From Pseudomonas parasichuanensis (GTDB lineage: Bacteria; Pseudomonadota; Gammaproteobacteria; Pseudomonadales; Pseudomonadaceae), in NCBI RefSeq assembly GCF_021601385.1, contig NZ_BQHO01000004.1, forward strand, positions 62,001 through 126,000: a stretch of DNA of 64,000 nt. The letters run 5' to 3'. The translations under genes were made by a program, and so were the position numbers. Shown in pieces: positions 1 through 9,094 of this stretch; the first letter of the stretch is position 1, and every line of letters begins with the position of its first letter. The notes below the pieces were generated by a model. It was not told the DNA's origin. It worked only from the letters and a program-made list of their open reading frames with translations, and searched no databases.

Positions 1-34
1 CCGGATCAGCTACACCAGATCCTGAGGAATTCGA

Positions 35-355
35 ATGAAGCTCAAAGGCAGTTTCGATGCCAGACGCCTGCGCCAGCGCGAACCGCGCAACTGGGGCGCG
101 CGCCTGGCCGCCGCCTTCTCCGTCCTGCTGGCTACCCTGGGCGTCCTGCTCGCCATGGCCGGCATCGCCGGCCTGCTGGGCAACTACCCTGCCCTCGCCG
201 AACTCAATGCCAACCGCCCGCTCGCGGCCATACTGACCGTGGTCGGGCTGTTGCTGCTGTATGTCGGCGTGCGCTTCTGGCGGCGCAGCCGCATTCGCCT
301 GCGCCGCGGGCGTGAGCTGAACCTGTCGCCGCATTTGATGAAAAAGCACGACTAA
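35..355 (+). CDS. small two-helix inner-membrane protein of unknown function
   Basis: This 106-residue protein has a basic N-terminus, a hydrophobic segment at about residues 22-48, a second at about 62-80, and a very Arg-rich tail (RFWRRSRIRLRRGR), so it should be a two-pass inner-membrane protein with both ends in the cytoplasm. The start is supported by a purine-rich site (GAGGAA) about eight bases upstream. A reading frame that stops at base 25, ten bases before this start, may be the end of an upstream gene in the same operon, but only seven codons of it are visible. I do not recognise a family or function. Confidence 0.7.
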   Translation: MKLKGSFDARRLRQREPRNWGARLAAAFSVLLATLGVLLAMAGIAGLLGNYPALAELNANRPLAAILTVVGLLLLYVGVRFWRRSRIRLRRGRELNLSPHLMKKHD

Positions 356-375
356 TCGCTGCAGACTCGCTCTTC

Positions 376-490
376 TGCAGGAGCGGCCTCGTGCCGCGAA
401 AGGGCTGCAAAGCAGCCCCGGCGATTCGAACGTTTGCGCTGGAATCTAGGGCCGCTTCGCGGCCTTTCGCGGCACAAGGCCGCTCCTACA
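376..490. repeat. REP-type inverted-repeat element
   Basis: Two arms, 380-403 and 463-486, are near-perfect reverse complements (one mismatch) built around GGAGCGGCC and GTGCCGCGAAAGG. Two smaller hairpins lie between them (a GGGCTGC/GCAGCCC stem near 402-418 and a GGCCGC stem near 450-463). The word matches the intergenic palindromes common in the P. putida group. It fills the gap between the membrane protein and the Smr gene. Confidence 0.75.
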
Positions 491-560
491 GAGAACGTGA
501 AACACAGGACTTCACTCGGGGCAGGACTCGCGTAAACTACGCCGCCCACGTGGAGGCATC

Positions 561-1121
561 ATGCAAGACGACGATTTTTCCCTCTTCCGCAGCGAAGTGC
601 GCGGGGTCAAACAGATCAAGCACGACCGCGCCGAAGTCGGCAAAGCCAAGGCTGATCGCAAGCAGTTGGCCGGCCTGCGCCAGGCGGCGACCATCCGCAG
701 CGACCAGCCGCTGGTGGTCGACGGCCTGTCCGACCAATTCGTCATCGACGTCGGCGCCGAAGACGAGCTGATGTGGCGCCGCGACGGTGTGCAGGAAGGC
801 CAGATCCGCAAACTCAAGCTCGGCCAGATCGCCTTCGAGGGCAGCCTGGACCTGCACGGCATGAGTGTGGAGAAGGCCCGCGAGATCCTCTGGGACTTCA
901 TCGCCGAGGCCACCAAGCTGGAGGTGCGCTGCGTGCGCGTGACCCACGGCAAGGCCGCGCGCATCGATGGCAAGCGCCCGATGATCAAGAGCCACGTCAA
1001 CACCTGGCTGCGCCAGCACCCGCAGGTGCTCGGCTTTGCCTCGTGCCAGGCCCGCCACGGTGGCACTGGCGCGGTGTATGTCATGCTCAAGCGAACCATG
1101 CTCGAAGGCCGCGACGAGTGA
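561..1121 (+). CDS. Smr-domain (MutS2 C-terminal-like) protein
   Basis: This 186-residue protein has a C-terminal Smr domain, the small MutS-related domain associated with nicking or cleavage of branched DNA or RNA. The family signatures are visible: DLHG at residues 97-100, THG at 128-130 and a GGTGA motif at 167-171. The N-terminal half (about 1-85) is charged and resembles the extension of stand-alone proteobacterial Smr proteins (YdaL/SmrA type). A GGAGG site precedes the ATG. It lies 69 bases upstream of folE on the same strand and may share its transcript. The substrate cannot be told from sequence. Confidence 0.88.
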   Translation: MQDDDFSLFRSEVRGVKQIKHDRAEVGKAKADRKQLAGLRQAATIRSDQPLVVDGLSDQFVIDVGAEDELMWRRDGVQEGQIRKLKLGQIAFEGSLDLHGMSVEKAREILWDFIAEATKLEVRCVRVTHGKAARIDGKRPMIKSHVNTWLRQHPQVLGFASCQARHGGTGAVYVMLKRTMLEGRDE

Positions 1122-1190
1122 CATCGCGCTTGCAGCGCCGCCGCCGCCGCCGTACCCTTCGCCTTTGCGAAATTTTCCACAGGTAGATCC

Positions 1191-1736
1191 ATGTCCCTGG
1201 AACAGAACTACACCGAGATCCTCAGCCAACTGGGTGAGGACGTCTCCCGCGAGGGCCTGCTCGACACGCCCAAGCGGGCTGCAAAGGCCATGAAGTACCT
1301 TTGCCGCGGTTATGAGCAGACCCTGGAAGAAGTCACCAACAACGCGCTGTTCAGCTCCGACAACAGCGAAATGGTGCTGGTCCGGGACATCGAGCTGTAT
1401 TCGATGTGCGAACACCACATGCTGCCGTTCATCGGCAAGGCTCATGTCGCCTACCTGCCCAAGGGCAAGGTACTGGGCCTGTCGAAAGTGGCGCGCATCG
1501 TCGACATGTTCGCCCGTCGCCTGCAGATCCAGGAAAACCTCAGCCGCCAGATCGCCGAGGCCGTGCAACAGGTGACCGGTGCCGCCGGCGTGGCCGTGGT
1601 CATCGAAGCCAAGCACATGTGCATGATGATGCGCGGTGTCGAGAAGCAGAACTCCACCATGCTCACCTCGGTGATGCTCGGCGAGTTCCGTGACAACGCC
1701 GCCACCCGCAGCGAGTTCCTCAGCCTGATCAAGTGA
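1191..1736 (+). CDS. folE: GTP cyclohydrolase I
   Basis: This cytoplasmic enzyme converts GTP to 7,8-dihydroneopterin triphosphate, the first step of folate/pterin synthesis. Its 181 residues match the compact bacterial length. Zinc ligands are visible as Cys73 and His76 in the MCEHHMLPF motif and Cys144 in KHMCMMMRG, and the conserved QEN stretch is at 114-116. An intrinsic terminator follows directly. Pseudomonads often carry more than one folE paralogue; which one this is cannot be decided here. Confidence 0.96.
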   Translation: MSLEQNYTEILSQLGEDVSREGLLDTPKRAAKAMKYLCRGYEQTLEEVTNNALFSSDNSEMVLVRDIELYSMCEHHMLPFIGKAHVAYLPKGKVLGLSKVARIVDMFARRLQIQENLSRQIAEAVQQVTGAAGVAVVIEAKHMCMMMRGVEKQNSTMLTSVMLGEFRDNAATRSEFLSLIK

Positions 1737-1753
1737 TCGGCCTGTGATCCGCA

Positions 1754-1778
1754 GCCGACCCCCAGGGGTCGGCTTTTT
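1754..1778 (+). terminator. Rho-independent terminator after folE
   Basis: A stem of GCCGACCCC/GGGGTCGGC with a minimal loop (1754-1773) is followed by five T residues (1774-1778). It lies 17 bases after the folE stop and ends that transcript before the next gene. Confidence 0.85.
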
Positions 1779-1812
1779 GTTTTGTGCGCCTCAACCAGAT
1801 CAGGAGTCAGTC

Positions 1813-2184
1813 ATGATCGTCAAAGCCCTGCGGGTCGGCCTCGGCCAGCTCATCGTGTTCGGCGACTGGATCAGCCGCCCGGCCAAGAAGAAACGCGATG
1901 CCTCGGCCCAGGCGCGCGTGGAACAGGAAGCCAAGGGCATTGCCCTGTACCAGTTCCACGCTTGCCCGTTCTGCGTCAAGACGCGCCGTACCCTGCACCG
2001 CCTGAACGTGCCGGTAGCACTGCGTGACGCCAAGAACGATGCCCAGCACCGCCAGGCGCTGCTCGAAGGCGGTGGCCGGGTGAAGGTGCCGTGCCTGCGT
2101 ATCGAAGAAGGTGACAAGGTGACCTGGATGTATGAGTCCAAGGACATCATTGCCTACCTGGACAAGCGCTTCGCGGCGGTCTGA
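1813..2184 (+). CDS. glutaredoxin/GST N-terminal-domain protein
   Basis: This 123-residue protein has a glutaredoxin/GST-N thioredoxin fold from about residue 43, with a redox-type CPFC motif at 51-54, a cis-proline region (VKVPCLRIE, about 93-101) and a terminal MYESKDIIAYLD helix typical of glutathione binding. The first 40 residues add a short amphipathic or weakly hydrophobic helix. I take the ATG at 1813, just after CAGGAG, because the frame upstream runs through the folE terminator. It probably acts as a thiol oxidoreductase; the partner is unknown. Confidence 0.85.
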   Translation: MIVKALRVGLGQLIVFGDWISRPAKKKRDASAQARVEQEAKGIALYQFHACPFCVKTRRTLHRLNVPVALRDAKNDAQHRQALLEGGGRVKVPCLRIEEGDKVTWMYESKDIIAYLDKRFAAV

Positions 2185-2201
2185 GAATCCTGCATCGACG
2201 T

Positions 2202-2259
2202 CATCGCCGGCAAGCCGGCTCCCACAGGGTTAATGTGTGGGAGCCGCTTGCCGGCGATG
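2202..2259. repeat. REP palindrome between convergent genes
   Basis: The element reads CATCGCCGGCAAGCCGGCTCC on one arm and the reverse complement (with a small mismatch) on the other, separated by a short loop. This is the classic REP unit of the P. putida group. It sits between the stops of two convergent genes and may also serve as a transcript-end hairpin for both. Confidence 0.85.
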
Positions 2260-2273
2260 AGGCCAATAATGCC

Positions 2274-2876
2274 TCAATCCACCATCGGCACATGCCGTGG
2301 ATGGCTGGCCACGCGCGCCAGCCAGGCTTGCACTGCCGGATAGGCAGACAGATCAAACCCGCCCTGATGCGCCACATGGGTGTAGGCATACAACGCCACG
2401 TCGGCAATCGAATACTGCTCGCCCACCAGGTACGGCGTCATTTCCAGCTGCTTGTTCATCACCTTGAGCGCCTTGTAGCCGCCCTTGTGCAGCCCCTTGT
2501 ACTCCTCCAGTCGCTCGTCCGGCAGCCCCAGGTAAAACTGGATGAACCGCGCCACGGCAATGTACGGCTCATGGCTGTACTGCTCGAAGAACTGCCACTG
2601 CAGCACCTGGGTGCGCAGGCGTGGCTCGCTGGGCAGGAACTCGCTGCCATCGGCGAGGAAGTTGAGGATCGCGTTGGACTCCCAGAGGCAGGTGCCATCC
2701 TCCAGCTTGAGCACCGGCACCTTGCCGTTGGGGTTCATGGCCAGGAACTCGGGGGTCTCGGTTTCGCCCTTGAGAATGTCCACCGCCTGCCACTCGTACG
2801 GGCGGCCCAACAAGCTGAGCATCAGCTTGACCTTGTAGCAGTTGCCCGATTGGTAATCGCCATACACCTTGTACAT
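2274..2876 (-). CDS. glutathione S-transferase family protein
   Basis: This 200-residue cytosolic GST has an N-terminal thioredoxin-like domain (about 1-78) with the SGNCYKVKLMLS start of helix 1, VPVLKLEDG with the cis-proline, and WESNAIL, the glutathione gamma-glutamyl binding turn. An all-helical C-terminal domain (about 85-200) contains the SIADVALYAY helix N-cap motif. The start is placed at 2876 because AGGGG lies just upstream; the longer frame has no such site. The substrate is not predictable. Confidence 0.92.
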   Translation of the reverse strand: MYKVYGDYQSGNCYKVKLMLSLLGRPYEWQAVDILKGETETPEFLAMNPNGKVPVLKLEDGTCLWESNAILNFLADGSEFLPSEPRLRTQVLQWQFFEQYSHEPYIAVARFIQFYLGLPDERLEEYKGLHKGGYKALKVMNKQLEMTPYLVGEQYSIADVALYAYTHVAHQGGFDLSAYPAVQAWLARVASHPRHVPMVD

Positions 2877-3022
2877 CGCCCCTCCCCTTTCACGCAGTTG
2901 CACAACCGTGGCCAATAGTTGGCGACTGTACGGCTAAATGCAATGCCTGCTGTATGGCAAGGATCAAGCCATGGCACGGTAGCCTGAAAAAAATGCTTAC
3001 ACCTGCACAAGGAATTCACCCT

Positions 3023-4213
3023 ATGACCGAGGCCACCACCGTGCCCTTGCGCCCACTGGCAGACAGCTCCCCCTCGGCGGTCGTCGCCGGTTTCATCGCC
3101 ATGCTCACCGGCTACACCAGCTCGCTGGTGCTGATGTTCCAGGCCGGCCAGGCGGCAGGCCTGACCAGCGCGCAGATTTCGTCGTGGATCTGGGCGCTGT
3201 CGATCGGCATGGCGGTGTGCAGCATTGGCCTGTCGCTGCGCTACCGCACGCCGATCACGGTGGCCTGGTCGACGCCCGGCGCGGCCCTGCTGATCACCAG
3301 CCTCGGCGGCGTGAGCTACGGCGAGGCCATCGGCGCCTACATCACCTGCGCCGTGCTGGTGCTGATCTGCGGGCTCACCGGCAGCTTCGAACGGCTGGTC
3401 AGGCGCATCCCCGCGTCGCTGGCCTCCGCCTTGCTGGCGGGCATCCTGTTCAAGATCGGCAGCGAAATCTTCGTCGCCGCCCAGCACCGCACCCTGCTGG
3501 TGCTGGGAATGTTCTTCAGTTACCTGCTGGTCAAGCGCCTGTCGCCGCGCTACTGCGTGCTGGCCGCGTTGCTGGTGGGCACCGCGCTGTCCGGCGCGCT
3601 GGGCCTGCTGGACTTCAGCGACTTCCAGCTCGAGGTGGCAACCCCGGTGTGGACCACGCCCAGCTTCTCGCTGGCGGCGACCATCAGCATCGGCATTCCG
3701 TTGTTCGTGGTGGCGATGACCTCGCAGAACATGCCCGGGGTCGCCGTGCTGCGCGCCGACGGCTACCAGGTGCCGGCCTCGCCGCTGATCTCGGCCACCG
3801 GCTTCGCCTCGCTGCTGCTGGCACCGTTCGGTTCGCACGGCGTCAACCTGGCGGCCATCAGCGCCGCGATCTGCACCGGGCCGCACGCCCATGAAGACCC
3901 ACGCAAGCGCTACACCGCGGCGGTCTGGTGCGGGATCTTCTATGGTATCGCCGGCACCTTCGGCGCCACCCTGGCGGCGCTGTTCGGCGCCCTGCCCAAG
4001 GAGCTGGTGCTGTCGATCGCCGCGCTGGCGCTGTTCGGTTCGATCATGAATGGCCTGAGCGTGGCCATGGGCGAGGTACGCGAGCGTGAGGCGGCGCTGA
4101 TCACCTTCATGGTGACGGCGTCGGGGTTCACCCTGTTCTCGATCGGGTCGGCATTCTGGGGGATTGTGGCGGGGGTACTGACCTTGCTGATCCTGAGCCC
4201 GCGCAAGGCTTGA
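3023..4213 (+). CDS. BenE-family benzoate/H+ symporter-like transporter
   Basis: This 396-residue polytopic inner-membrane protein has about 11-12 hydrophobic helices. Family hallmarks include GFIAMLTGYTSSLVL near the N-terminus, TVAWSTPGAALL near residues 79-90, and FVVAMTSQNMPGVAVLRADGY in the second half, all characteristic of the BenE/NCS2-like benzoate symporter family. The start at 3023 follows AAGGA; the frame upstream of it is not conserved-looking. No aromatic-degradation genes are adjacent, so the substrate could be another aromatic acid. Confidence 0.88.
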   Translation: MTEATTVPLRPLADSSPSAVVAGFIAMLTGYTSSLVLMFQAGQAAGLTSAQISSWIWALSIGMAVCSIGLSLRYRTPITVAWSTPGAALLITSLGGVSYGEAIGAYITCAVLVLICGLTGSFERLVRRIPASLASALLAGILFKIGSEIFVAAQHRTLLVLGMFFSYLLVKRLSPRYCVLAALLVGTALSGALGLLDFSDFQLEVATPVWTTPSFSLAATISIGIPLFVVAMTSQNMPGVAVLRADGYQVPASPLISATGFASLLLAPFGSHGVNLAAISAAICTGPHAHEDPRKRYTAAVWCGIFYGIAGTFGATLAALFGALPKELVLSIAALALFGSIMNGLSVAMGEVREREAALITFMVTASGFTLFSIGSAFWGIVAGVLTLLILSPRKA

Positions 4214-4237
4214 GTATTAGGCTGCCGGCCCGGCCCT

Positions 4238-4319
4238 ATCGCCGGCAAGCCGGCTCCCACATGAATCGCGCCATGCTCAAGGCCTGCACACCACCTGTGG
4301 GAGCCGGCTTGCCGGCGAT
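4238..4319. repeat. REP palindrome pair
   Basis: Arms 4238-4260 and 4297-4319 are reverse complements built on ATCGCCGGCAAGCCGGCTCC. A 36-base spacer separates them. It lies between the convergent benE-like and chemoreceptor genes. Confidence 0.85.
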
Positions 4320-4335
4320 GGGGCAGTACAGGCAG

Positions 4336-6273
4336 TCACAACCTGAAATGCCCCACCATCCCCTTAAGGTCATCCCCCAGCCGCGCCAGCTCGACGCTTG
4401 AGCGGGCATTGTCCTCCATCGCCAGCGCCGCCTGATCGGCACTGCCACGGATCTGCGTGACACTGCGGCTGATCTCCTCGGCCACCGAGCTCTGCTGCTC
4501 GGCTGCCGCCGCAATCTGCTGGTTCATCTGCTGGATCAACGACACCGCAGCGGCGATGCTGCCCAGCGCACTTTCGGTCTGCAGCGCATCGGCCACCGCC
4601 AGGCGCACCAGCTCGGTACTGCCACGGATCTGTGTCACCGACTGCTGGGCATTGCCCCGCAGGCTGGCCACCAGGCGCTCGATCTCTTCGGTGGACTGCT
4701 GCGTACGCCGCGCCAAGGCGCGCACTTCATCGGCCACCACGGCGAAACCACGCCCCTGTTCACCGGCCCGAGCGGCCTCGATGGCGGCATTGAGCGCCAG
4801 CAGGTTGGTCTGCTCGGCGACGCTCTTGATCACCGCCAGCACGTCGCCGATGGTATGGATCTCGGCACTTAGGCTGTCGATCCCGCTGCTGGCAGTTTCG
4901 GCGGCGGCGGCCAGCTGCTCGATGCGCTGCATGCTCTGGCGCACCACCTGCTGGCCGGATTCGACCTTATCGTCGGCGGCCTGCGCCGCTTCGGCCGCCT
5001 GCTCGGCGTTGCGCGCCACATCATGCACGGTGGCGGTCATCTGTTGCATGGCGGTGGCCACCTGCTCGGTTTCGTCCTTCTGGCTGCCGACTTCACGGTT
5101 GGTCTGCTCGGTCACCACGGACAACGCCTGGGCGCTGCCGGCCAACTGTTCGATCCCCTGCTGCAGGCCGCTGACGACACCGGACAAGCCTTCGGCCATC
5201 TGCTGCATGGCCTGCAGCAACTGCCCGACCTCGTCCCCCCGCGGCGCCTCGGCCTCGATGGCCAGCTCACCGGCGGCGATGCGCCGGGCCCGGGTGATCA
5301 CCCGCTTGAGCGGCGCGACCACCGCACGGGTGATCAGCCAGGCCGCCAGCACCCCGACCAACAGCGCCAGCGCGGTGGCGGCCGCGATGGCCACGGCATT
5401 GCGCGTGAGTTCGGCCTGCATTGCCTGTTCCTGTGCACTGTAGGCCTGCTCGACCCGCGCCGTGGCCTGCTCCGCGCGGGCCTGCAACTGGGCCTTGATG
5501 CCCTGCTCCTGAGCCAGCAGGTCGGTGTATTCGTTGAGTTTTTCGGAGAAGCTGGCGATATGCCCGGCCACCTCACCCAGCACGCTCTGGTAACCGGCAT
5601 CACTTACTGAACCCTTGAGCTGTTCGACCAGGCTGGCGGCCTCCACGGTCTGGGCAATACGCCCCTGGCCCACCTCGCCGCCCTTTCGGCTCTGCTCCAG
5701 GCGCACCCGGGCCTCATCCATGGCTTGCAGCATCAGCCGTGACACCTGCGCCACTTGGCCGGCCTGTTCGAGAAACTCACCTCCCTGCTGGCCTTGCGAT
5801 TGCTTGAGGGTGTAGGTGCCGTCATCGGCCAGGCCCGCCTGCAGCACGTCAAGGTTGTTGGCCACGCTGGACACCGACCAACTGGCTGTATCCAGTGCCA
5901 GTTCCTTGCCCTGCACCGCCTGCACGAACTGGTCGAACGCCTGGCCGTAGGCGCTGAGTTCGCCTTCGGCCGAGGCCAGCCCCGGCAGCCCGCGGGCACG
6001 CTCGACCAGGCCCTGCAGGCCAGTGCGCAGCGCATCTGCTTCGGTGATATCGGAGCGCAGGGCAAACGCCTGCTCGTGCTGGCGCAGGCGCAGCAGGTCG
6101 GTATTGAACTGGGCCATCTGGCGCAAGCCGTCGAAGCGCTGGCCCACGCTGGACAGCGCGTACACGCCGATGGCCGCCACCAGCAGTGTCAGCAGCAACA
6201 CCAAGGCAAAGCCCAAACCGAGCTTGCGGGCCATGCCCAGGTTGGCCAGAACACCGTGCTTGGTCACCGCCAT
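4336..6273 (-). CDS. methyl-accepting chemotaxis protein with HBM-type sensor
   Basis: This 645-residue chemoreceptor has a first membrane helix at about 18-40 and a long, purely helical periplasmic region of about 250 residues (41-290), the size and pattern of a helical bimodular (HBM) ligand-binding domain. A second helix follows at about 291-315, then HAMP (about 316-368) and the cytoplasmic signalling domain with the hairpin tip ([22 protein letters not shown], about 484-505). It ends GHFRL without a C-terminal methyltransferase-docking pentapeptide. The start at 6273 follows AGGGGAAT. HBM receptors in pseudomonads often sense organic acids, but the ligand here is unknown. Confidence 0.9.
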   Translation of the reverse strand: MAVTKHGVLANLGMARKLGLGFALVLLLTLLVAAIGVYALSSVGQRFDGLRQMAQFNTDLLRLRQHEQAFALRSDITEADALRTGLQGLVERARGLPGLASAEGELSAYGQAFDQFVQAVQGKELALDTASWSVSSVANNLDVLQAGLADDGTYTLKQSQGQQGGEFLEQAGQVAQVSRLMLQAMDEARVRLEQSRKGGEVGQGRIAQTVEAASLVEQLKGSVSDAGYQSVLGEVAGHIASFSEKLNEYTDLLAQEQGIKAQLQARAEQATARVEQAYSAQEQAMQAELTRNAVAIAAATALALLVGVLAAWLITRAVVAPLKRVITRARRIAAGELAIEAEAPRGDEVGQLLQAMQQMAEGLSGVVSGLQQGIEQLAGSAQALSVVTEQTNREVGSQKDETEQVATAMQQMTATVHDVARNAEQAAEAAQAADDKVESGQQVVRQSMQRIEQLAAAAETASSGIDSLSAEIHTIGDVLAVIKSVAEQTNLLALNAAIEAARAGEQGRGFAVVADEVRALARRTQQSTEEIERLVASLRGNAQQSVTQIRGSTELVRLAVADALQTESALGSIAAAVSLIQQMNQQIAAAAEQQSSVAEEISRSVTQIRGSADQAALAMEDNARSSVELARLGDDLKGMVGHFRL

Positions 6274-6390
6274 CACCGATTCCCCTCTGCCTTGTCGGGC
6301 TTTTGCGAAAGGCAAGAGTGACAATCGCAGCCGCCACCTCACAAGAGCCTGGCGTCAGAATGGTGTCATTTAGCTATGAGCGTGTCGCTT

Positions 6391-7788
6391 TCAGGCCACT
6401 GGAGGTCGCCCCGCATGCCGGAAGAACGCCTGGGCGCGAACGTCCTGCCCGTAGGCGACATTGATGCGCAACCAGTCGCAGGCCCGCCCCAGGGGGTCGA
6501 AGGCGCTGCCGGGCGTGAGCAGCACGGCATGCTCCAGGGCCAGGCGCTCCAGCCCGGCAAAGTCGCGCCCGGGTACGCGGGCCCAGACGAACATGCCGCC
6601 ACAGGGCTCGCACAACACCTCCCAGCCCCACGCCTCCAGCTGCCCGAGCAGCTTGGCCATGTGCTGCCCCAGGCGCACGCGCAGGCGCTGGATACTCTTG
6701 CGGTAGCTGCCGTTGGCCAGCATCTGCCCGATCACCTGCTCGGCAAAGCGGCAGGTGCCGATGCCGCTGACCATCTTCAACTCGGCCAGGCGGGCGATCA
6801 GCGCCGGCTCCGCGACCACGTAGCCGACCCGCAGCGAACTGCTGAGGGTCTTGGAGAAGCTGCCCAGATAGATGACCCGCTGCTCGCTGTCGAGGGTGGC
6901 CAGGCGGGTGGCCGGGCCTTCCTGGAAGTCGGCGTAGAGGTCGTCCTCGATGATCCGCAGGTCATGCTCACGGGCCAGTTCCAGCAGGCGATAGGCAACC
7001 TTGGGGGTCAGGCTGGTGCCGGTGGGATTCTGGTACAGGCTGTTGGTGAACAGGCAGCGTGGCCGGTGCGCGGCCAGCAGCCGCTCGAGCTCGGCAACGT
7101 CGGGCCCGGTGGGCGTGCGCGGCACTTCTAGCATGCGCACGCCGTGCTGGCGCAGCAGGTTGAACAGGTTGTAGTAGCCGGGGCGCTCCACCAGCACGGT
7201 GTCGCCTGGCGCCAGCAGGGTGCGTACCAGCAGGTCGAGGGCATGGCTGATGCCCTGGGTGGTGAGGATGCGCTCGGGCTCGGCGCTGATGTCGAGCCGC
7301 GCCAAGCCCTTGTGCAGCTGCAGGCGCAGGCTGGCCAGCCCCAGGGGCGGGCAGTAGTCGAACAGCGCCTCGGGCTCGCCGCGGCTGACCTGGCGCACGG
7401 CCTGCGCCAGTTCCGCCTCGGCGCGCCAGGCCACCGGCAGCCAGCCGCAGCCCAGCTTGAGCAGTGCTTCATGGCCTTCGCCGAACAAGCGCCAGCTACC
7501 GTCAATGGCCTCGCCCCAGGCGCTGCCGGCATCCATCTGTTGCCCCGGCTTGCGTTCGGCAACAAAAAAACCGGCACCGTGCCGCGCCACCAGCCAGCCG
7601 CTGGCCACCAGGCGGTCGTAGGCCTCGATCACGCAGGACGCGCTCACCGCCTGGGCCTTGGCCAGGGTGCGGATCGACGGCAGTCGAGCGCCGGGGCGCA
7701 GGCGTTGCTGTTCGATCCAGGCTTGCAACTGTTCGGTCAGTTGCTGGACCAGGGGCGTTGGGTGCAGGCGATCCAGGTTCAGGTGCAT
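6391..7788 (-). CDS. MocR/PdxR-type GntR regulator with aminotransferase domain
   Basis: This 465-residue regulator has an N-terminal winged helix of the GntR type (about 10-78, with RPGARLPSIRTLAKAQAVS) joined to a fold-type I aminotransferase domain (about 110-465). PLP-binding residues are visible: Lys313 in SFSKTLSSS, NPTGT at 254-258 and the EDDLYADF stretch at about 281-288. It is divergent from the MFS exporter at 7911 with a 122-base shared promoter gap, which suggests that it controls that gene in response to an amine or PLP-linked effector. Confidence 0.92.
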   Translation of the reverse strand: MHLNLDRLHPTPLVQQLTEQLQAWIEQQRLRPGARLPSIRTLAKAQAVSASCVIEAYDRLVASGWLVARHGAGFFVAERKPGQQMDAGSAWGEAIDGSWRLFGEGHEALLKLGCGWLPVAWRAEAELAQAVRQVSRGEPEALFDYCPPLGLASLRLQLHKGLARLDISAEPERILTTQGISHALDLLVRTLLAPGDTVLVERPGYYNLFNLLRQHGVRMLEVPRTPTGPDVAELERLLAAHRPRCLFTNSLYQNPTGTSLTPKVAYRLLELAREHDLRIIEDDLYADFQEGPATRLATLDSEQRVIYLGSFSKTLSSSLRVGYVVAEPALIARLAELKMVSGIGTCRFAEQVIGQMLANGSYRKSIQRLRVRLGQHMAKLLGQLEAWGWEVLCEPCGGMFVWARVPGRDFAGLERLALEHAVLLTPGSAFDPLGRACDWLRINVAYGQDVRAQAFFRHAGRPPVA

Positions 7789-7910
7789 GGCAAGTGTTCG
7801 CTGATTTCAGGCAAACAGTTAATCACAAATGTCTGGGGAGTGTGCCTTGTTGTGCCCCCCTCCAACCTCGATGCTGCCGACAGACATTCACCCTGTTAGC
7901 GGATAACCCC

Positions 7911-9086
7911 ATGACCACGCGCCATGCCCCAGCCCTACTGGCTTTCGCGCTGTGCCTGATCACCCTCGCGGTGAACCTGCAGGCACCGCTGTACATCACC
8001 TACGCCGACCTCGCCGGCCGTGGCGCGGCGGCCACCGCCGTGGCCTTTTCCGGCTATGTGCTCGGCGTGCTGCCGGTGCTGCTGGCCCTTGGTGGCCTGG
8101 CCGACCGGGTCGGGCGACGCCCGCTGATCATCGCCGCCCTGGCTCTGTCGATGCTCGCCACGCTGATCATGCTGCTGTTCCCAAGCTTGGAGGCACTGGG
8201 TGTCGCGCGCATGCTCCTGGGGCTGGGTACCGGGCTGGCCTCGGCCACGGCCACCGCGTACATGGGCGAACTGATGGCGGGCAGCGATAGCGGCCGCGCC
8301 GCCAGCTGGGTCACGGCCAGCACCTCGCTGGGTTTTGGCCTGGGCGCGGCGCTGACCAGCCTGTGCCTGCTGCGCGGGCCCACCCTGGCACCGGCAAGTT
8401 TCCACCTGCAACTGCTGCTAGCAGGCATCGCCGTGCTGCTGGTGTGGCGCCTGCCCGACCCGCGCCCGGTGCAGCGCAGTGCCATGCTGCGCCTGCCCAG
8501 CTTCCCCACCGGCAGCCTGGCCTACGGCCTGGCGATCCTGCTCGCCTGGGCCTGTGTCGGCCTGGTGATTGCGCTGCTGCCGGGGATCCTGCGCCAGCAC
8601 GGTCTCAGTGCCTGGTCGGGGTTCTCGACCTTTTGCGTGATCAGCTGCGGGCTGCTGTTCCAACCCATGGCCCGCCATCTACCAAACGCCCAGGCCACAT
8701 TGCTCGGGCTGCTGATCCTGCCCTGCAGCTATGGGTTATTGGCCTGGGGCGCCGACAGCGGCCAGCTGGCCGGCGTGCTGCTGGGCGCGATTGCCGCCAG
8801 CAGTGCCTGCTATGGCTTTGTCTACCTGGGTGGGTTGGCCGCGGTGAACCAGCTCGCCGGCAGCGAGAAGACCCGGGCCAGTGCCGGGTTCTTCCTGCTG
8901 GCCTATCTGGGGTTCAGCCTGCCGGTGATCTTTACCGGCTTGCTCAGCGACAGGCTGGGGTCGCGGCTGGCATTGATGGTGTTCGGAGTGGTGCTGCTGT
9001 TAGGCTGCGCGGGAGTGGCCTGGCGGTTGTGGATAACCTTGCCGGCCCTTTCCCGGATAAACCCGCTCCCACCTGTTCAGCGATAA
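7911..9086 (+). CDS. MFS transporter (drug/metabolite exporter type)
   Basis: This 391-residue protein has twelve predicted hydrophobic segments and the MFS motif A variant GGLADRVGRRPLI in loop 2-3. The ATG at 7911 is chosen because the hydrophobic core starts at once and the upstream frame runs across the regulator's promoter region. The last ten or so codons (INPLPPVQR) are encoded by DNA that resembles half of a REP palindrome, so the C-terminal tail appears to have been extended into a repeat. It is probably regulated by the divergent MocR protein. Confidence 0.88.
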   Translation: MTTRHAPALLAFALCLITLAVNLQAPLYITYADLAGRGAAATAVAFSGYVLGVLPVLLALGGLADRVGRRPLIIAALALSMLATLIMLLFPSLEALGVARMLLGLGTGLASATATAYMGELMAGSDSGRAASWVTASTSLGFGLGAALTSLCLLRGPTLAPASFHLQLLLAGIAVLLVWRLPDPRPVQRSAMLRLPSFPTGSLAYGLAILLAWACVGLVIALLPGILRQHGLSAWSGFSTFCVISCGLLFQPMARHLPNAQATLLGLLILPCSYGLLAWGADSGQLAGVLLGAIAASSACYGFVYLGGLAAVNQLAGSEKTRASAGFFLLAYLGFSLPVIFTGLLSDRLGSRLALMVFGVVLLLGCAGVAWRLWITLPALSRINPLPPVQR

Positions 9087-9094
9087 CAAGACAC

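Noticed and set aside
537-1616. 359-codon minus-strand frame across the Smr and folE genes
   Set aside because: It is a shadow of two clear plus-strand genes with strong motifs; high GC creates such long antisense frames.
2822-3892. 356-codon minus-strand frame across the BenE-like gene
   Set aside because: It is low-complexity Gly/Arg/Gln-rich antisense of a well-supported transporter.
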